From positions 1 to 44,971 of IMG/VR virus record IMGVR_UViG_3300035670_000402: 44,971 bases of DNA; one strand, written 5' to 3'. The translations under genes and the position numbers were made by a program. Below, one piece after another: positions 1 through 6,328 of the stretch; position 1 is the first letter of the stretch, and every line of letters starts with the position of its first letter. Below the pieces are notes generated by a model. That model worked only from the letters and a program-made list of their open reading frames with translations, searched no databases and was not told where the DNA came from. This DNA comes from a virus.

Positions 1-127
1 CCAGCAGGCTATAGGCTCGACCCCCAACACGCATTTCAAGACGATCAGCCTTGGCCTGGTCAACGTGCTGCCTCACGTCGGCCAGATCATGCAGTTGCTC
101 GTCTATCGCAAGCGCGATGGCACCTTC
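1..127. repeat. Terminal redundancy, left copy
   Basis: These 127 bases are identical to 44845-44971. The repeat lies inside a coding gene whose frame continues perfectly from 44844 into base 1. The exact odd length matches a common assembler k-mer, so I read it as the overlap of a circular contig rather than a biological direct repeat. Confidence 0.95.
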
Positions 128-412
128 GGCGCACGGATCAAGACCCCGGTCGGCACTTACGCGCCGGCCACGGTATCGACCACCGCGAACACCGCCGACT
201 ATTCGGCCCTGCCAACCAAGCTTGGCATCGTGCCCAGCACGTTCTGGCCCGCCAGCGGTATCGACATCCATGCCAGCCCATTCAGCCTGTTCCGCCACTG
301 GATCGGCAACCTTTCCCGTCAGGAGATCGACCCCATCGCGCTCGCCGACGAAGACTACGCCGACATGATCGCCGTCAAGACCGCAGACCCGACGCTTTAC
401 TCGGCCGCGTGA
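1..412 (+). CDS. Tail-associated protein, C-terminal part (continues from 44279)
   Basis: This is the 3' part of the gene starting at 44279. Joining 44844 to base 1 gives one 325-residue protein that stops with TGA at 410-412. This part covers about residues 189-325. I recognise no catalytic motif. Its position directly after an SGNH-hydrolase tail spike, at the end of the tail module and before the lysis cassette, suggests a receptor-binding or spike-accessory protein. Codon use is strongly GC-biased (frequent GCC, GGC, CTG, ATC) like the preceding spike gene and unlike the capsid genes. The function is inferred from context only. Confidence 0.8.
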   Translation, partial: QQAIGSTPNTHFKTISLGLVNVLPHVGQIMQLLVYRKRDGTFGARIKTPVGTYAPATVSTTANTADYSALPTKLGIVPSTFWPASGIDIHASPFSLFRHWIGNLSRQEIDPIALADEDYADMIAVKTADPTLYSAA

Positions 413-415
413 AAT

Positions 416-461
416 GATCCCGGCGCCTTCGCTGCAACAGCTTCGGTCAGGCGCCGGGATC
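416..461. terminator. 12-bp perfect inverted repeat after the last tail gene
   Basis: Arms at 416-427 and 450-461 pair perfectly over 12 GC-rich bases, starting four bases after the tail gene stop. The loop holds a second small stem (GCTG 431-434 with CAGC 438-441). No clear U-run follows, so it could be an intrinsic terminator without a good tail or an RNA-stabilising or processing hairpin between the tail and lysis genes. Confidence 0.6.
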
Positions 462-535
462 GCTGGCAACCGCTGAGCAGCCAGCAACCCGCGCGTCGTC
501 ACGCTTGGGTCGGTGCGATGAATAGGAGGCACATA

Positions 536-625
536 ATGGGTGGGCAACAGGGAGAATTGGCATTGAGCCTAGACTATAACGGCACATTGTATATTGTTAC
601 ATCATGTTTCAACCAAGGAGAATGA
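536..625 (+). CDS. 29-residue micro-protein
   Basis: This short reading frame starts at an ATG with an excellent AGGAGG six bases upstream (524-529) and ends at TGA one base before the next ATG. The product begins MGGQQGEL and has no recognisable domain. The strong ribosome binding site and tight spacing to the next gene argue for translation. It opens the lysis region after the tail terminator. It could instead be a leader peptide coupling translation into 627-749. Confidence 0.45.
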   Translation: MGGQQGELALSLDYNGTLYIVTSCFNQGE

Positions 626-626
626 A

Positions 627-749
627 ATGAGCGGTGGTGGTCCACGTCCTCCCGGTAATGGCGGCTCAAACAAGACGAGCGCAGCCAAGCCTGTGAAGCC
701 CAAGCCGAACCAGTTGGCAGAAGGCAAGCGCAAGGGAAAACGTGCTTAA
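627..749 (+). CDS. Small basic protein, 40 residues
   Basis: It starts at ATG 627 behind CAAGGAGAATGAA. The product is Gly/Pro-rich at the N-terminus (MSGGGPRPPGN) and Lys/Arg-rich at the C-terminus (EGKRKGKRA). It has no membrane segment. It overlaps the following membrane gene by eight bases, so the two are probably translationally coupled. No family was recognised. A nucleic-acid or envelope-binding role is possible but only a guess from the charge. Confidence 0.5.
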   Translation: MSGGGPRPPGNGGSNKTSAAKPVKPKPNQLAEGKRKGKRA

Positions 750-1230
750 CCTTGAGCCATATCTGATAGCCTTGTTAGGCTGTGGTGCGTTGTCGGCCCT
801 GTCATGGGGTCTATGGCGCACCATCGCTATTATGCGCTGCTACATCGTGATAGCAGCCGTGTGGCTTGCTGGGTTGATTTATTGGTCGATGACAGGGGAC
901 TACACACACGCCCCGCTCAACATCATAACCGATACGCTTGCCGCCAGTATAATCATGATGCGCCCCGCTGGCAGGTTCCAGTCTGTGCTAGGCGCTACAT
1001 TCATTATTCAAGTCGTTATCCATGCCGCTTTCCTCCTTCGGGTCGCACTGACAGGTAGCGCGGATGAAGTGGTATATTATGAAAACCTGACCATCTGGGC
1101 ATTTATTCAATTGGGGGTAATCGGTGTCTGGAATGGCAGAATTTGGTGGGGCCGTTTTCGCCGCAATCGCGATAAGGCTGGCGTATCTCCTGACGCACAA
1201 AGCGTGGCAAGTTTGGGCAAAGCCGGATGA
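742..1230 (+). CDS. Multi-pass membrane protein in lysis cassette
   Basis: It starts at GTG 742 inside the previous gene, with AAGGG upstream, and encodes 162 residues with about four hydrophobic segments (roughly residues 3-20, 28-48, 66-100 and 118-136) and a short basic C-terminus. It overlaps the next gene by ATGA. Position before the endolysin suggests a holin, antiholin or other inner-membrane lysis regulator. There is no sequence signature that settles this. Confidence 0.75.
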   Translation: MLNLEPYLIALLGCGALSALSWGLWRTIAIMRCYIVIAAVWLAGLIYWSMTGDYTHAPLNIITDTLAASIIMMRPAGRFQSVLGATFIIQVVIHAAFLLRVALTGSADEVVYYENLTIWAFIQLGVIGVWNGRIWWGRFRRNRDKAGVSPDAQSVASLGKAG

Positions 1231-1439
1231 GCGAGAGGCGGAATGACTGGGCATCGCCGGGGACGCTGATAGGCGTGGTTGGTCTATTCGGTGCTGGAGT
1301 TTCGGCATATACTAGCCTGAGCGATCGCGCCTCGACCCTTGAGGAAAGTCGCACACAAGTTGAGCGTCGCCTGCAAAGGGTTGAGGATAAAATTGACCAT
1401 CTGATTTATCAAACAGCGTCGGGGAAGGCTGACAAATGA
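1227..1439 (+). CDS. Single-pass membrane protein with coiled coil
   Basis: This gene encodes 70 residues. A hydrophobic segment at about 14-30 is followed by a charged heptad-like region (about 34-60, rich in E, R and L). The layout resembles small phage lysis-associated proteins with one membrane anchor and a short coiled coil. It is joined to both neighbours by ATGA overlaps, so it sits in the same translated block as the endolysin. It may regulate or assist the holin. No named family is claimed. Confidence 0.75.
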   Translation: MSERRNDWASPGTLIGVVGLFGAGVSAYTSLSDRASTLEESRTQVERRLQRVEDKIDHLIYQTASGKADK

Positions 1440-1972
1440 CTATTGCACAGATGATTGATAACACGATCGGCAAGGAGGGTGGCTATGTCGACAATCCTCT
1501 AGATCGAGGTGGTAAGACCATCTGGGGCATTACTGAGGCCGTTGCGCGCAGGAATGGATACACCGGTGACATGAAGTCGATGCCTCGCTCCACCGCTGTC
1601 AGCATTTACACGTCGGAATATGCTGTGAAGCCCGGTTTCGCCAAGGTCGCTGAAATCTACCCAAAAGTAGGCGAGGAACTGTTCGATACCGGCGTCAACA
1701 TGGGGCCTGCGCGTCCTTCCATGTGGTTACAGGAATGGCTAAACGCTCTCAACCAAGGCGGCAAGCATTGGGCTGACATAAAGGAGGATGGCTCTATCGG
1801 CCCTGCTACCCTTGCTGCATTGAAGGCTTACAAGGCCAAGCGTGGCACAGAAGGTGAAACCCGCCTTGTCGCTGCGCTGAATGCAGATCAGGGTGTTCGA
1901 TACAAGCAGATTGCCCGCAATAATCCAAGCCAAGAAGCATTTGTGTATGGTTGGCTAGGGAGGCTGCTATGA
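1436..1972 (+). CDS. Endolysin, glycoside hydrolase family 108
   Basis: This 178-residue muralytic enzyme cleaves peptidoglycan glycan strands at lysis. Near the N-terminus is the family signature KEGGY, with the predicted catalytic glutamate at residue 14, then GGKTIWGIT (about 24-32). The C-terminal half (about 95-175) fits the PG_binding_3 domain that accompanies this family. There is no signal peptide, so release depends on a holin. It starts at ATG 1436 with GGAAGG upstream and overlaps the previous stop. The next gene overlaps its own stop. Confidence 0.93.
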   Translation: MTIAQMIDNTIGKEGGYVDNPLDRGGKTIWGITEAVARRNGYTGDMKSMPRSTAVSIYTSEYAVKPGFAKVAEIYPKVGEELFDTGVNMGPARPSMWLQEWLNALNQGGKHWADIKEDGSIGPATLAALKAYKAKRGTEGETRLVAALNADQGVRYKQIARNNPSQEAFVYGWLGRLL

Positions 1973-2226
1973 AGCCTTGGTGGATACCGGATGCACGTGG
2001 CGTCATCGGCATAGGCATATATCTGCTTGTGCTTATGGTTTTTGCCCTCATGGCGTGGAATGCTGAACTGAGGCAGGATGAATTCTTTAAGACGGTTAGC
2101 ACCCTGATCGTCGGCGCTTTCATCAAGGATGTGGTTGCATGGGCCTACAGTGCCACTAAGGGCGGGGGCGAACTGGCTGAGCGCAATGCTGCGATTGTCG
2201 AGCAAAAGACGGGAGATAAGCCATGA
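1969..2226 (+). CDS. Holin-like membrane protein
   Basis: This 85-residue protein has a hydrophobic segment at about 10-29 and a second weaker one at about 42-62, ending in a polar tail. GGGAGG lies five bases before the ATG, and the start overlaps the endolysin stop. Size, topology and position between endolysin and spanins fit a holin that forms the inner-membrane lesion. No holin family motif is visible, so the assignment is from architecture and context. The four-segment protein at 742-1230 is the rival candidate. Confidence 0.75.
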   Translation: MKPWWIPDARGVIGIGIYLLVLMVFALMAWNAELRQDEFFKTVSTLIVGAFIKDVVAWAYSATKGGGELAERNAAIVEQKTGDKP

Positions 2227-2570
2227 ATTTCCTTCCCTTCCTTATCGGCATCGGCAAGGACTGGTATAAGCCCGTCCTCTGGATCATCCTCGGTGCAATT
2301 CTGTGTTACTTCCCCGCATCCTGCCAAGGCAAGCGAGAGGCCACGATAGCCAACAACGCCAAGGTTGAACTAGCCGCAGAACAGGTGAAGCGAGCAGCCG
2401 CCCAAGCCGAACTAGCCGCCACACTTGCAGACATGACGCGGGTTGCAAAGACTAAGGAGGAAACGGATGAATTGCGAACGATCGTGGAGCAAGCCCCGGC
2501 TGGCAATGATGCTGGCCCCGCCACTAGCGCTTTGCTTAACCGGCTGCGGGAAAGAAACCGTTCGCGTTGA
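2223..2570 (+). CDS. Rz-like inner-membrane spanin
   Basis: This 115-residue protein has an N-terminal membrane segment (about 15-33) followed by a long Ala/Glu/Lys-rich helix (about 40-85) typical of i-spanins. The Rz1 gene starts inside it in another frame, the classical nested spanin arrangement. Together the pair spans the periplasm and disrupts the outer membrane after the endolysin has acted. ATG follows GGAG with seven-base spacing and overlaps the previous stop. Sequence similarity between spanins is low, so the call rests on topology and nesting. Confidence 0.85.
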   Translation: MNFLPFLIGIGKDWYKPVLWIILGAILCYFPASCQGKREATIANNAKVELAAEQVKRAAAQAELAATLADMTRVAKTKEETDELRTIVEQAPAGNDAGPATSALLNRLRERNRSR

Positions 2571-2766
2571 GTATGTGCCAGTGCCTGCCAAATGGCTGAC
2601 GTGCGCTGCTGAGCCTGCGCCTCCTGCCGGGAATACGGATAAGGAGGTTGCGTCGTTTCTGATTGATTTGATCCAGGCTGGGCAGTCGTGCCGCAACAAC
2701 GTGGCCGCGATCCGCGATTGGTCCAGCGCTCAAGTTAAACAAGGTGCCGCACCATCCAAACGATAA
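2467..2766 (+). CDS. Rz1-like outer-membrane spanin lipoprotein
   Basis: The reading frame lies in an alternative frame starting within the Rz gene and running past its end. ATG 2467 is preceded by AAGGAGG at ideal spacing. The 99-residue product has a hydrophobic n-region ending in the lipobox LTGC, predicting lipidation at Cys27, and a short proline-rich stretch (EPAPPAG) after it. These are the hallmarks of an o-spanin. An upstream in-frame ATG at 2443 lacks a ribosome binding site and would spoil the signal sequence. The 3' end overlaps a reverse-strand mini-gene. Confidence 0.87.
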   Translation: MNCERSWSKPRLAMMLAPPLALCLTGCGKETVRVEYVPVPAKWLTCAAEPAPPAGNTDKEVASFLIDLIQAGQSCRNNVAAIRDWSSAQVKQGAAPSKR

Positions 2767-2809
2767 GCACCACAAGGATGATGAGGACCAAGGCGCGTTC
2801 AACCGACAT
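2735..2809 (-). CDS. 24-residue single-pass membrane peptide
   Basis: Reading leftward from ATG 2809, with AAAGGAG seven bases upstream, this frame encodes MSVERALV followed by an almost uninterrupted run of Leu, Ile and Val and a short basic end. It would be a single membrane helix. It is the last gene of the leftward operon and overlaps the end of the convergent Rz1 gene. Its ribosome binding site and start codon lie in the loop of the inverted repeat at 2793-2837. Its function is unknown. Confidence 0.5.
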   Translation of the reverse strand: MSVERALVLIILVVLIVWMVRHLV

Positions 2810-2837
2810 TAGACTTCTCCTTTGTGGTTGAACGCGC
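2793..2837. promoter_or_regulatory. 12-bp inverted repeat enclosing a start site
   Basis: Arms 2793-2804 and 2826-2837 are a perfect 12-bp inverted repeat. On the leftward transcript the 21-base loop contains both the Shine-Dalgarno sequence and the ATG of the 24-residue membrane peptide. No U-run follows on either strand, so a plain intrinsic terminator is not well supported. A translational control hairpin is possible. Confidence 0.6.
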
Positions 2838-2845
2838 TGGGTGGG

Positions 2846-3055
2846 CTATTTCTCCGGCGGGGCTGGCAATGGCATCCAGTGGGTTGGGGAAATCATTGCC
2901 GTGGAAATTTCCTCCCACCCCCTATCGCCACGGGTGAACCACCCTGTCGCATACCGATCCAGCCATTTGCAGTCTGGTATCCGTTTGCAAATTGGCGACC
3001 AAAGATCGATTTCCGTCCCATCCTTGGGTGCTGTTTCGATCGGTTGCCAATCCAT
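2846..3055 (-). CDS. DUF551-like protein
   Basis: The 69-residue product opens with DWQPIETAPKDGTEI and closes with WMPLPAPPEK. These two signatures are characteristic of DUF551, a small phage and bacterial family of unknown function. ATG 3055 is eight bases after AGGAG. A GTG at 3058 in the same frame is an alternative start. It lies in the leftward early operon just behind the 49-residue gene, whose end supplies the ribosome binding site. Confidence 0.8.
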   Translation of the reverse strand: MDWQPIETAPKDGTEIDLWSPICKRIPDCKWLDRYATGWFTRGDRGWEEISTAMISPTHWMPLPAPPEK

Positions 3056-3060
3056 CACTC

Positions 3061-3210
3061 TTACTCCTGCCAGAGATTTGCCCTCACATCAGATGCCAGC
3101 GCATCCAACAGTGCAGCAATCTCTCCCCTCGTTTCCTGCCCGACAACATGGCGACGATACGCTTCTGCACGTCGCTCGATGAAGGTTGCTATGGCGTCAG
3201 TTGTGGTCAC
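3061..3210 (-). CDS. Small helical protein, 49 residues
   Basis: A GTG start at 3210 overlaps the upstream stop (GTGA) with GGAAGG eight bases before it. The product is mostly charged and helical (FIERRAEAYRRHV, then EIAALLDALASDV). No domain was recognised. Its frame is open exactly from the previous gene's stop to the next gene's ribosome binding site, which supports it as a real member of the overlapping leftward operon. Confidence 0.55.
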   Translation of the reverse strand: MTTTDAIATFIERRAEAYRRHVVGQETRGEIAALLDALASDVRANLWQE

Positions 3211-3368
3211 TTGAAAACCTTCCACTTTCCAGAAACATTACGCTCAATTTTAACTGGCCCGTCCTGCGCATAAACGAGCGCGTAATGCCGTATTTCGCGC
3301 AGTGCATCGCCGCCTTCAGCCAACGCCACAGGGATGCCACCCTGAATAAGCCTAAACCGATCTCTCAC
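3207..3368 (-). CDS. Hypothetical protein, 53 residues
   Basis: It starts at GTG 3368 with a strong AAGGAGG seven bases upstream and ends in a GTGA overlap with the next gene. The product (VRDRFRLIQGGIPVAL through SGKWKVFK) looks globular and basic at both ends. I do not recognise a family. The operon position between other tiny genes and the ribosome binding site are the main support. Confidence 0.55.
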   Translation of the reverse strand: MRDRFRLIQGGIPVALAEGGDALREIRHYALVYAQDGPVKIERNVSGKWKVFK

Positions 3369-3561
3369 TCTCAGCCTCCTTCTTGCAAGGGTAGTTTACA
3401 GCCGTCTTTGACCGACAAGCTGGGCAGTCATTGCATCCTACGTAGGCCTTGGCGATTGCCATATCCTGCGCCCTGCAACCCTCACACATAAGCCCATGAT
3501 CGGCTGGCTTGCCTTCACACGCTTCCGACATGACGCAAGTGTCTTTCCCGTAGTGTTTCAT
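3352..3561 (-). CDS. Cysteine-rich small protein
   Basis: The 69-residue product contains ten cysteines, including CEGC, CNDCPAC and further single Cys, suggesting one or more small zinc sites. The start at ATG 3561 overlaps the previous stop (ATGA). A longer frame reaching 3735 exists, but its upstream part is out of frame with the membrane gene at 3558-3728, which explains that sequence better. No specific function was recognised. Zinc-binding accessory proteins of this size are common in early phage operons. Confidence 0.6.
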   Translation of the reverse strand: MKHYGKDTCVMSEACEGKPADHGLMCEGCRAQDMAIAKAYVGCNDCPACRSKTAVNYPCKKEAESERSV

Positions 3562-3728
3562 GTCCGGGCTTCCGTATAAGTAGCAACCACAGCAATGGTC
3601 GCCAAAAGAGTTGTTAGTCGCATTGGATCGGTCCACCCGGTGACGCGCTGCAAGATAATCCCTGCCACCGTTACGATGAAGAACGACCCAAGGCAGGCTA
3701 GAATTGTAATGATAGCCGATCTTTTCAT
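3558..3728 (-). CDS. Small membrane protein, 56 residues
   Basis: From ATG 3728 the frame encodes a basic start (MKRS), a first hydrophobic segment (about 5-27) and a second (about 38-50). It is coupled by ATGA overlaps to both neighbours. The overlapping longer frame on the same strand is poor in hydrophobic pattern and lacks a ribosome binding site. It is probably an inner-membrane protein of unknown function expressed early. Confidence 0.6.
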   Translation of the reverse strand: MKRSAIITILACLGSFFIVTVAGIILQRVTGWTDPMRLTTLLATIAVVATYTEART

Positions 3729-3844
3729 TTAACACTCTCCGCCATCTCCCTGTCCCGCCGCTCTCGGATGAGGCGACGGGCTTTGGCTACCAGGGCTTCA
3801 TTCTCGCGGTGGAGGTAAGCCCCATGTTGGCGTTCATGCCACAT
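3725..3844 (-). CDS. Very small charged protein, 39 residues
   Basis: The frame from ATG 3844 to TGA 3725-3727 fills the space between two overlapping genes and ends in an ATGA overlap. The product is strongly charged and helical (LIRERRDREMAESVK). It has no clear ribosome binding site of its own and would depend on translational coupling to the gene ending at 3834. Support is from gap-filling and overlap only. Confidence 0.4.
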   Translation of the reverse strand: MWHERQHGAYLHRENEALVAKARRLIRERRDREMAESVK

Positions 3845-4280
3845 TACGAATGCGCCAGCGACTGGCTTCTGCCGAAACATTCGGAGACGGCATTCCACCA
3901 GCGGTATAATATGTCGCGCATATGCTACCTACGCCAGGGATTTCATCTTCCATAGTTTCTGAAATCTTATAATCGCCATCATTGTCCGGCCCATAGTCAA
4001 GATCGACGCTCACTACACGTCCGTCACTATGGTAAGCCTCAATTGGCTTCGACCAGTCTACACCGACAACCTTCTTCCGCCGCGCCTTAGCACTAGCAGC
4101 AGAGCCTAGCTTGAGGTTCTCGTTGGAGCGGGCACGGGATGCTTTGAGGGCGTCGAGTTCAAAGGCCGTTTTCGCCCACATAGTCGCCGCCTCAGAAGCC
4201 TTTTGCCGCCAAAAATCTGCGCGTTCGTTAGCTTCATTAAGTTCTGAAACCGATACCATATCTTTCTTATTCCAAAACAT
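3834..4280 (-). CDS. Hypothetical protein with N-terminal coiled coil
   Basis: The product has 148 residues. ATG 4280 is chosen because GAGGAG lies seven bases upstream; an in-frame TTG further up has none. Residues about 12-60 are charged and helical (SVSELNEANERADFW onward), and the second half is acidic with Gly/Asp-rich turns (DLDYGPDNDGDYK). No family was recognised. It is the largest gene of this leftward operon. Confidence 0.7.
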   Translation of the reverse strand: MFWNKKDMVSVSELNEANERADFWRQKASEAATMWAKTAFELDALKASRARSNENLKLGSAASAKARRKKVVGVDWSKPIEAYHSDGRVVSVDLDYGPDNDGDYKISETMEDEIPGVGSICATYYTAGGMPSPNVSAEASRWRIRNVA

Positions 4281-4291
4281 GTCATCACTCC

Positions 4292-4450
4292 TCAAAAAAT
4301 ATTGCTACCAATGATAGCCGTCGCACCGCCCAGCCCGATAACCGACAGGACAAGGATGGGATCGGCGCCGTTCCTTTCAGAAAGCTGTTTGATCGTGGCT
4401 GCGCATGTGATGCAGAACAGCCCGAACATCAAAATGAAGATTAGGGTCAT
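4292..4450 (-). CDS. Small two-segment membrane protein, 52 residues
   Basis: It starts at ATG 4450 with GGAGG five bases upstream, overlapping the preceding stop (ATGA). Hydrophobic segments lie at about 2-19 and 31-50 with a short charged linker (KQLSERNGAD). It is an early-expressed inner-membrane protein of unknown role. It is too short to classify by family. Confidence 0.6.
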   Translation of the reverse strand: MTLIFILMFGLFCITCAATIKQLSERNGADPILVLSVIGLGGATAIIGSNIF

Positions 4451-4665
4451 TCCGCACCTCCGCAAGCGGCTTCGATCAGGCGGTAATTATCGCAATAGGC
4501 CTTTTCGACGGGCCACACAGCATCAGCGTAATCATCCCAATGATCGTCATTGCCGTAGTTGCGGCCGAAAGGGCCATTCTGCGAAGGCTGGAGCAGTTCG
4601 CCCAGAACCTCGAACGCCTCCTTCGTGTCGAGCGTGGCCAGCATGTCCTTAACTTCCTGTCGCAT
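4447..4665 (-). CDS. Hypothetical acidic protein, first gene of leftward operon
   Basis: The product has 72 residues. ATG 4665 follows GAGGAGG at five-base spacing and sits directly behind the leftward promoter. Helical N-terminal half (MRQEVKDMLATLDTKEAFEVLGELL), then a region rich in Asp, Tyr and Trp. No family was recognised. As the first early gene it may modify a host process, but the sequence does not show what. Confidence 0.75.
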   Translation of the reverse strand: MRQEVKDMLATLDTKEAFEVLGELLQPSQNGPFGRNYGNDDHWDDYADAVWPVEKAYCDNYRLIEAACGGAE

Positions 4666-4689
4666 AAATCCTCCTCACTTGATGACCGA

Positions 4690-4717
4690 ACCATACCAAA
4701 CATTATACGCATGTCAA
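4690..4717 (-). promoter_or_regulatory. Leftward early promoter (module 1)
   Basis: On the reverse strand a TTGACA box (4712-4717) is followed after 16 bases by TATGGT (4690-4695). A perfect TATAAT also lies in the spacer (4702-4707), with only a weak -35 box, and may be the real or an additional -10. The same arrangement recurs at 10714-10741. It drives the operon starting at 4665. Confidence 0.65.
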
Positions 4718-4720
4718 CGC

Positions 4721-4748
4721 TTGCAATGAAGTTTTTTATGTGCATACT
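4721..4748 (+). promoter_or_regulatory. Rightward early promoter (module 1)
   Basis: TTGCAA (4721-4726), a 16-base spacer and CATACT (4743-4748), preceded by GTG. The -35 boxes of this and the leftward promoter are only three bases apart, so RNA polymerases would compete or share a regulator. The start codon lies about 23 bases downstream of the -10, leaving a very short leader. The pattern matches 10757-10784. Confidence 0.6.
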
Positions 4749-4771
4749 GACCCCATCAACATGAGGTGAGC

Positions 4772-5074
4772 ATGACGAGAGACGAAACCATTAAAGCGAT
4801 GCTAGAGGATGGCGCAAGCTATGCGGAGATCGGCAAGCATGTCGGGCTATCCCGCCAGCGTATCGGTGCATTAGCTAAGGCGATGGGTGTTACCCGTCCG
4901 CGATCGCAAGCCCCGGACAATGCCGATAACGCCACACCTAGCGAGATGGCGGAACTAGCAGAATGCAACATGGGAATGGATTACCATATCCGTGAATATC
5001 GCAACTATCGTGACCGCCGCCGCACGTTGATGACACGGATACGAGTTCGCAGACACGCAAGGAGGAACAAGTGA
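4772..5074 (+). CDS. Helix-turn-helix DNA-binding protein
   Basis: The N-terminal region (about residues 3-40) has a clear HTH pattern (SYAEIGKHVGLSRQRIGALAK) as in resolvase-tail or sigma region-4 type domains. The C-terminus is very basic (RIRVRRHARRNK). The product has 100 residues from ATG 4772; a GTG six bases upstream is an alternative. As the first rightward gene beside the divergent promoters, it may regulate them. The regulatory role is inferred from position. Confidence 0.8.
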   Translation: MTRDETIKAMLEDGASYAEIGKHVGLSRQRIGALAKAMGVTRPRSQAPDNADNATPSEMAELAECNMGMDYHIREYRNYRDRRRTLMTRIRVRRHARRNK

Positions 5075-5373
5075 TGGCACATATGTGGAAGGTTGGGGAT
5101 AAGGCTGTTTGCGTTGATGACGAAGACTGCCCGTATTATCCTGGATCAAGCAACCGAGTTGAGAAATCAATATATACCGTTGTTGATGTAAAGCCTATGA
5201 CCGACGTTTGGGGTAGGGGCGTCACTGGACTTAAAATGGATAGAGGAAATCCAATCCATCCGGAAACAAAGGAAGAGGGGTGGAGCAATTCGGTTTGCTT
5301 CCGCCCCATCGTAAAAGCCGACGACGATTTCATTGCCCAGATGCGCGCCCTAAAGCCCAAGGTAAAGCAATGA
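5074..5373 (+). CDS. Hypothetical phage protein with KOW/SH3-like look
   Basis: The product has 99 residues. ATG 5074 is behind AAGGAGG; a GTG three bases earlier is possible. The beginning WKVGDKAVCVDDEDC and YTVVDVKP suggest a small beta-barrel found in many phage proteins of unknown function. It ends in an ATGA overlap. I do not assign a function. Confidence 0.7.
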   Translation: MAHMWKVGDKAVCVDDEDCPYYPGSSNRVEKSIYTVVDVKPMTDVWGRGVTGLKMDRGNPIHPETKEEGWSNSVCFRPIVKADDDFIAQMRALKPKVKQ

Positions 5374-5450
5374 TCCGCCTTCACCCCATTCTCTGGTGGC
5401 TGACAGCCCCATATCATTTCACACGCATCATCTTGAGGAGGGAACTGTGA
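5370..5450 (+). CDS. 26-residue peptide
   Basis: It starts by ATGA overlap with the preceding gene and ends where the next gene begins (TGATG). The product has a Trp-rich, partly hydrophobic core (ILWWLTAPYHF) and a basic end; it could be a membrane-interacting peptide. Its last codons supply the GAGGAGGG ribosome binding site for the next gene, so it may simply carry translation across this interval. Confidence 0.4.
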   Translation: MIRLHPILWWLTAPYHFTRIILRREL

Positions 5451-5755
5451 TGGATAACCCGGAATATCATGTCGAGCAATTTGCCAAGAGGAATGGCATG
5501 TCAAAGCAGATGAGCCTTAGGGCAACTCTGCTGCGAGGATACGCAGTCCAGGGTAAGGGTATAGCAGACGCCGCAAAACTATGCGGAATAGCGAAATCGA
5601 CAGCCCAACAGGTGGCGAGGAAGCTGATTATCGACTTCTCTGACTACCGGCCATATGCAGCCATGGAGAAGAAGGGTCTTGAGCGGCCGAAGCCATTTCA
5701 TGGAGAGGACAACCCGGCTGAAAATCTGCCGTTGTTTGGAGGAAGCAATGGATAA
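5450..5755 (+). CDS. HTH-containing protein
   Basis: The product has 101 residues. ATG 5450 follows GAGGAGGG. The middle (about 30-62) has an HTH pattern (GIADAAKLCGIAKSTAQQVAR), similar to the small DNA-binding proteins that flank it in this operon. C-terminal part is Pro-rich (ERPKPFHGEDNP). Probably a transcription or replication regulator; the target is unknown. Confidence 0.7.
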   Translation: MDNPEYHVEQFAKRNGMSKQMSLRATLLRGYAVQGKGIADAAKLCGIAKSTAQQVARKLIIDFSDYRPYAAMEKKGLERPKPFHGEDNPAENLPLFGGSNG

Positions 5756-6092
5756 CCACCAGCTAACCGAACGCGAATACCGCACAAAGCAATACATCGC
5801 CAACGCCGTTAAGCGCGGCATCAATCCAACGTTCGAGATCATCGCCAAGGCCTTGGGCATGGGCGTTGAAGCTACGGGCAAGGTTGTCCGAAGCCTGGAT
5901 GCAAAGGGATACATCGAGCATAAGCGGTCCCTTGAGGGATATCCCTACGTCACCGTTCGCGATGTTCCGCCTCGCATGGCTGGATCGATCGCATGTCCTC
6001 GCTGTGGCTGTCGCTCTGATGTGTGCGGCCATAGCGCTGCGATGCTGAGTAGCGGACGTGTAGGTGGCTGGCAGATGCGAGTTGTCGGATGA
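5748..6092 (+). CDS. Winged-helix protein with C-terminal zinc ribbon
   Basis: The product has 114 residues. Residues about 5-65 have a MarR/winged-helix pattern ([31 protein letters not shown], read as several short pieces), followed by CPRCGC and a further Cys/His pair (DVCGH) that could bind zinc. ATG 5748 follows TTTGGAGG. It overlaps the previous gene by eight bases and the next by ATGA. Probably a DNA-binding regulator. Confidence 0.72.
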   Translation: MDNHQLTEREYRTKQYIANAVKRGINPTFEIIAKALGMGVEATGKVVRSLDAKGYIEHKRSLEGYPYVTVRDVPPRMAGSIACPRCGCRSDVCGHSAAMLSSGRVGGWQMRVVG

Positions 6093-6328
6093 GTGAGGAA
6101 ACTACCCTTTACTGCTCATTTTGCGGCAAGTCTCAGCACAAGGTCGAAAAACTTATATCATCCTCTACTGCATGCATATGCAACGAGTGTGTCGATCTGT
6201 GTAACGACACAATCGAATATGAGCGTACAAAGCATAAGCATAGGGAAATGGTGGCTGGAGATATTGGTGTAAGGATCACAACCAATGCGCATAGCCCAAG
6301 CCCTGCAAGCCGTAGCAGACAGGCATAA
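6089..6328 (+). CDS. Stand-alone ClpX-type C4 zinc-binding domain protein
   Basis: Residues 7-42 match the N-terminal zinc-binding domain of the ClpX unfoldase: [10 protein letters not shown], then [11 protein letters not shown]. The four ligands C9, C12, C31 and C34 have exactly the C-x2-C-x18-C-x2-C spacing of ClpX. No AAA+ ATPase follows; the protein ends after 79 residues. In ClpX this domain dimerises and binds adaptors and some phage substrates (lambda O, MuA). A free domain could compete for adaptors or mix into host ClpX (inference). Confidence 0.85.
   Translation: MSEETTLYCSFCGKSQHKVEKLISSSTACICNECVDLCNDTIEYERTKHKHREMVAGDIGVRITTNAHSPSPASRSRQA

Noticed and set aside
3562-3735. N-terminal extension of the cysteine-rich gene up to 3735
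   Set aside because: Another frame in the same place encodes a convincing two-segment membrane protein coupled by ATGA on both sides, so the extension is a shadow.
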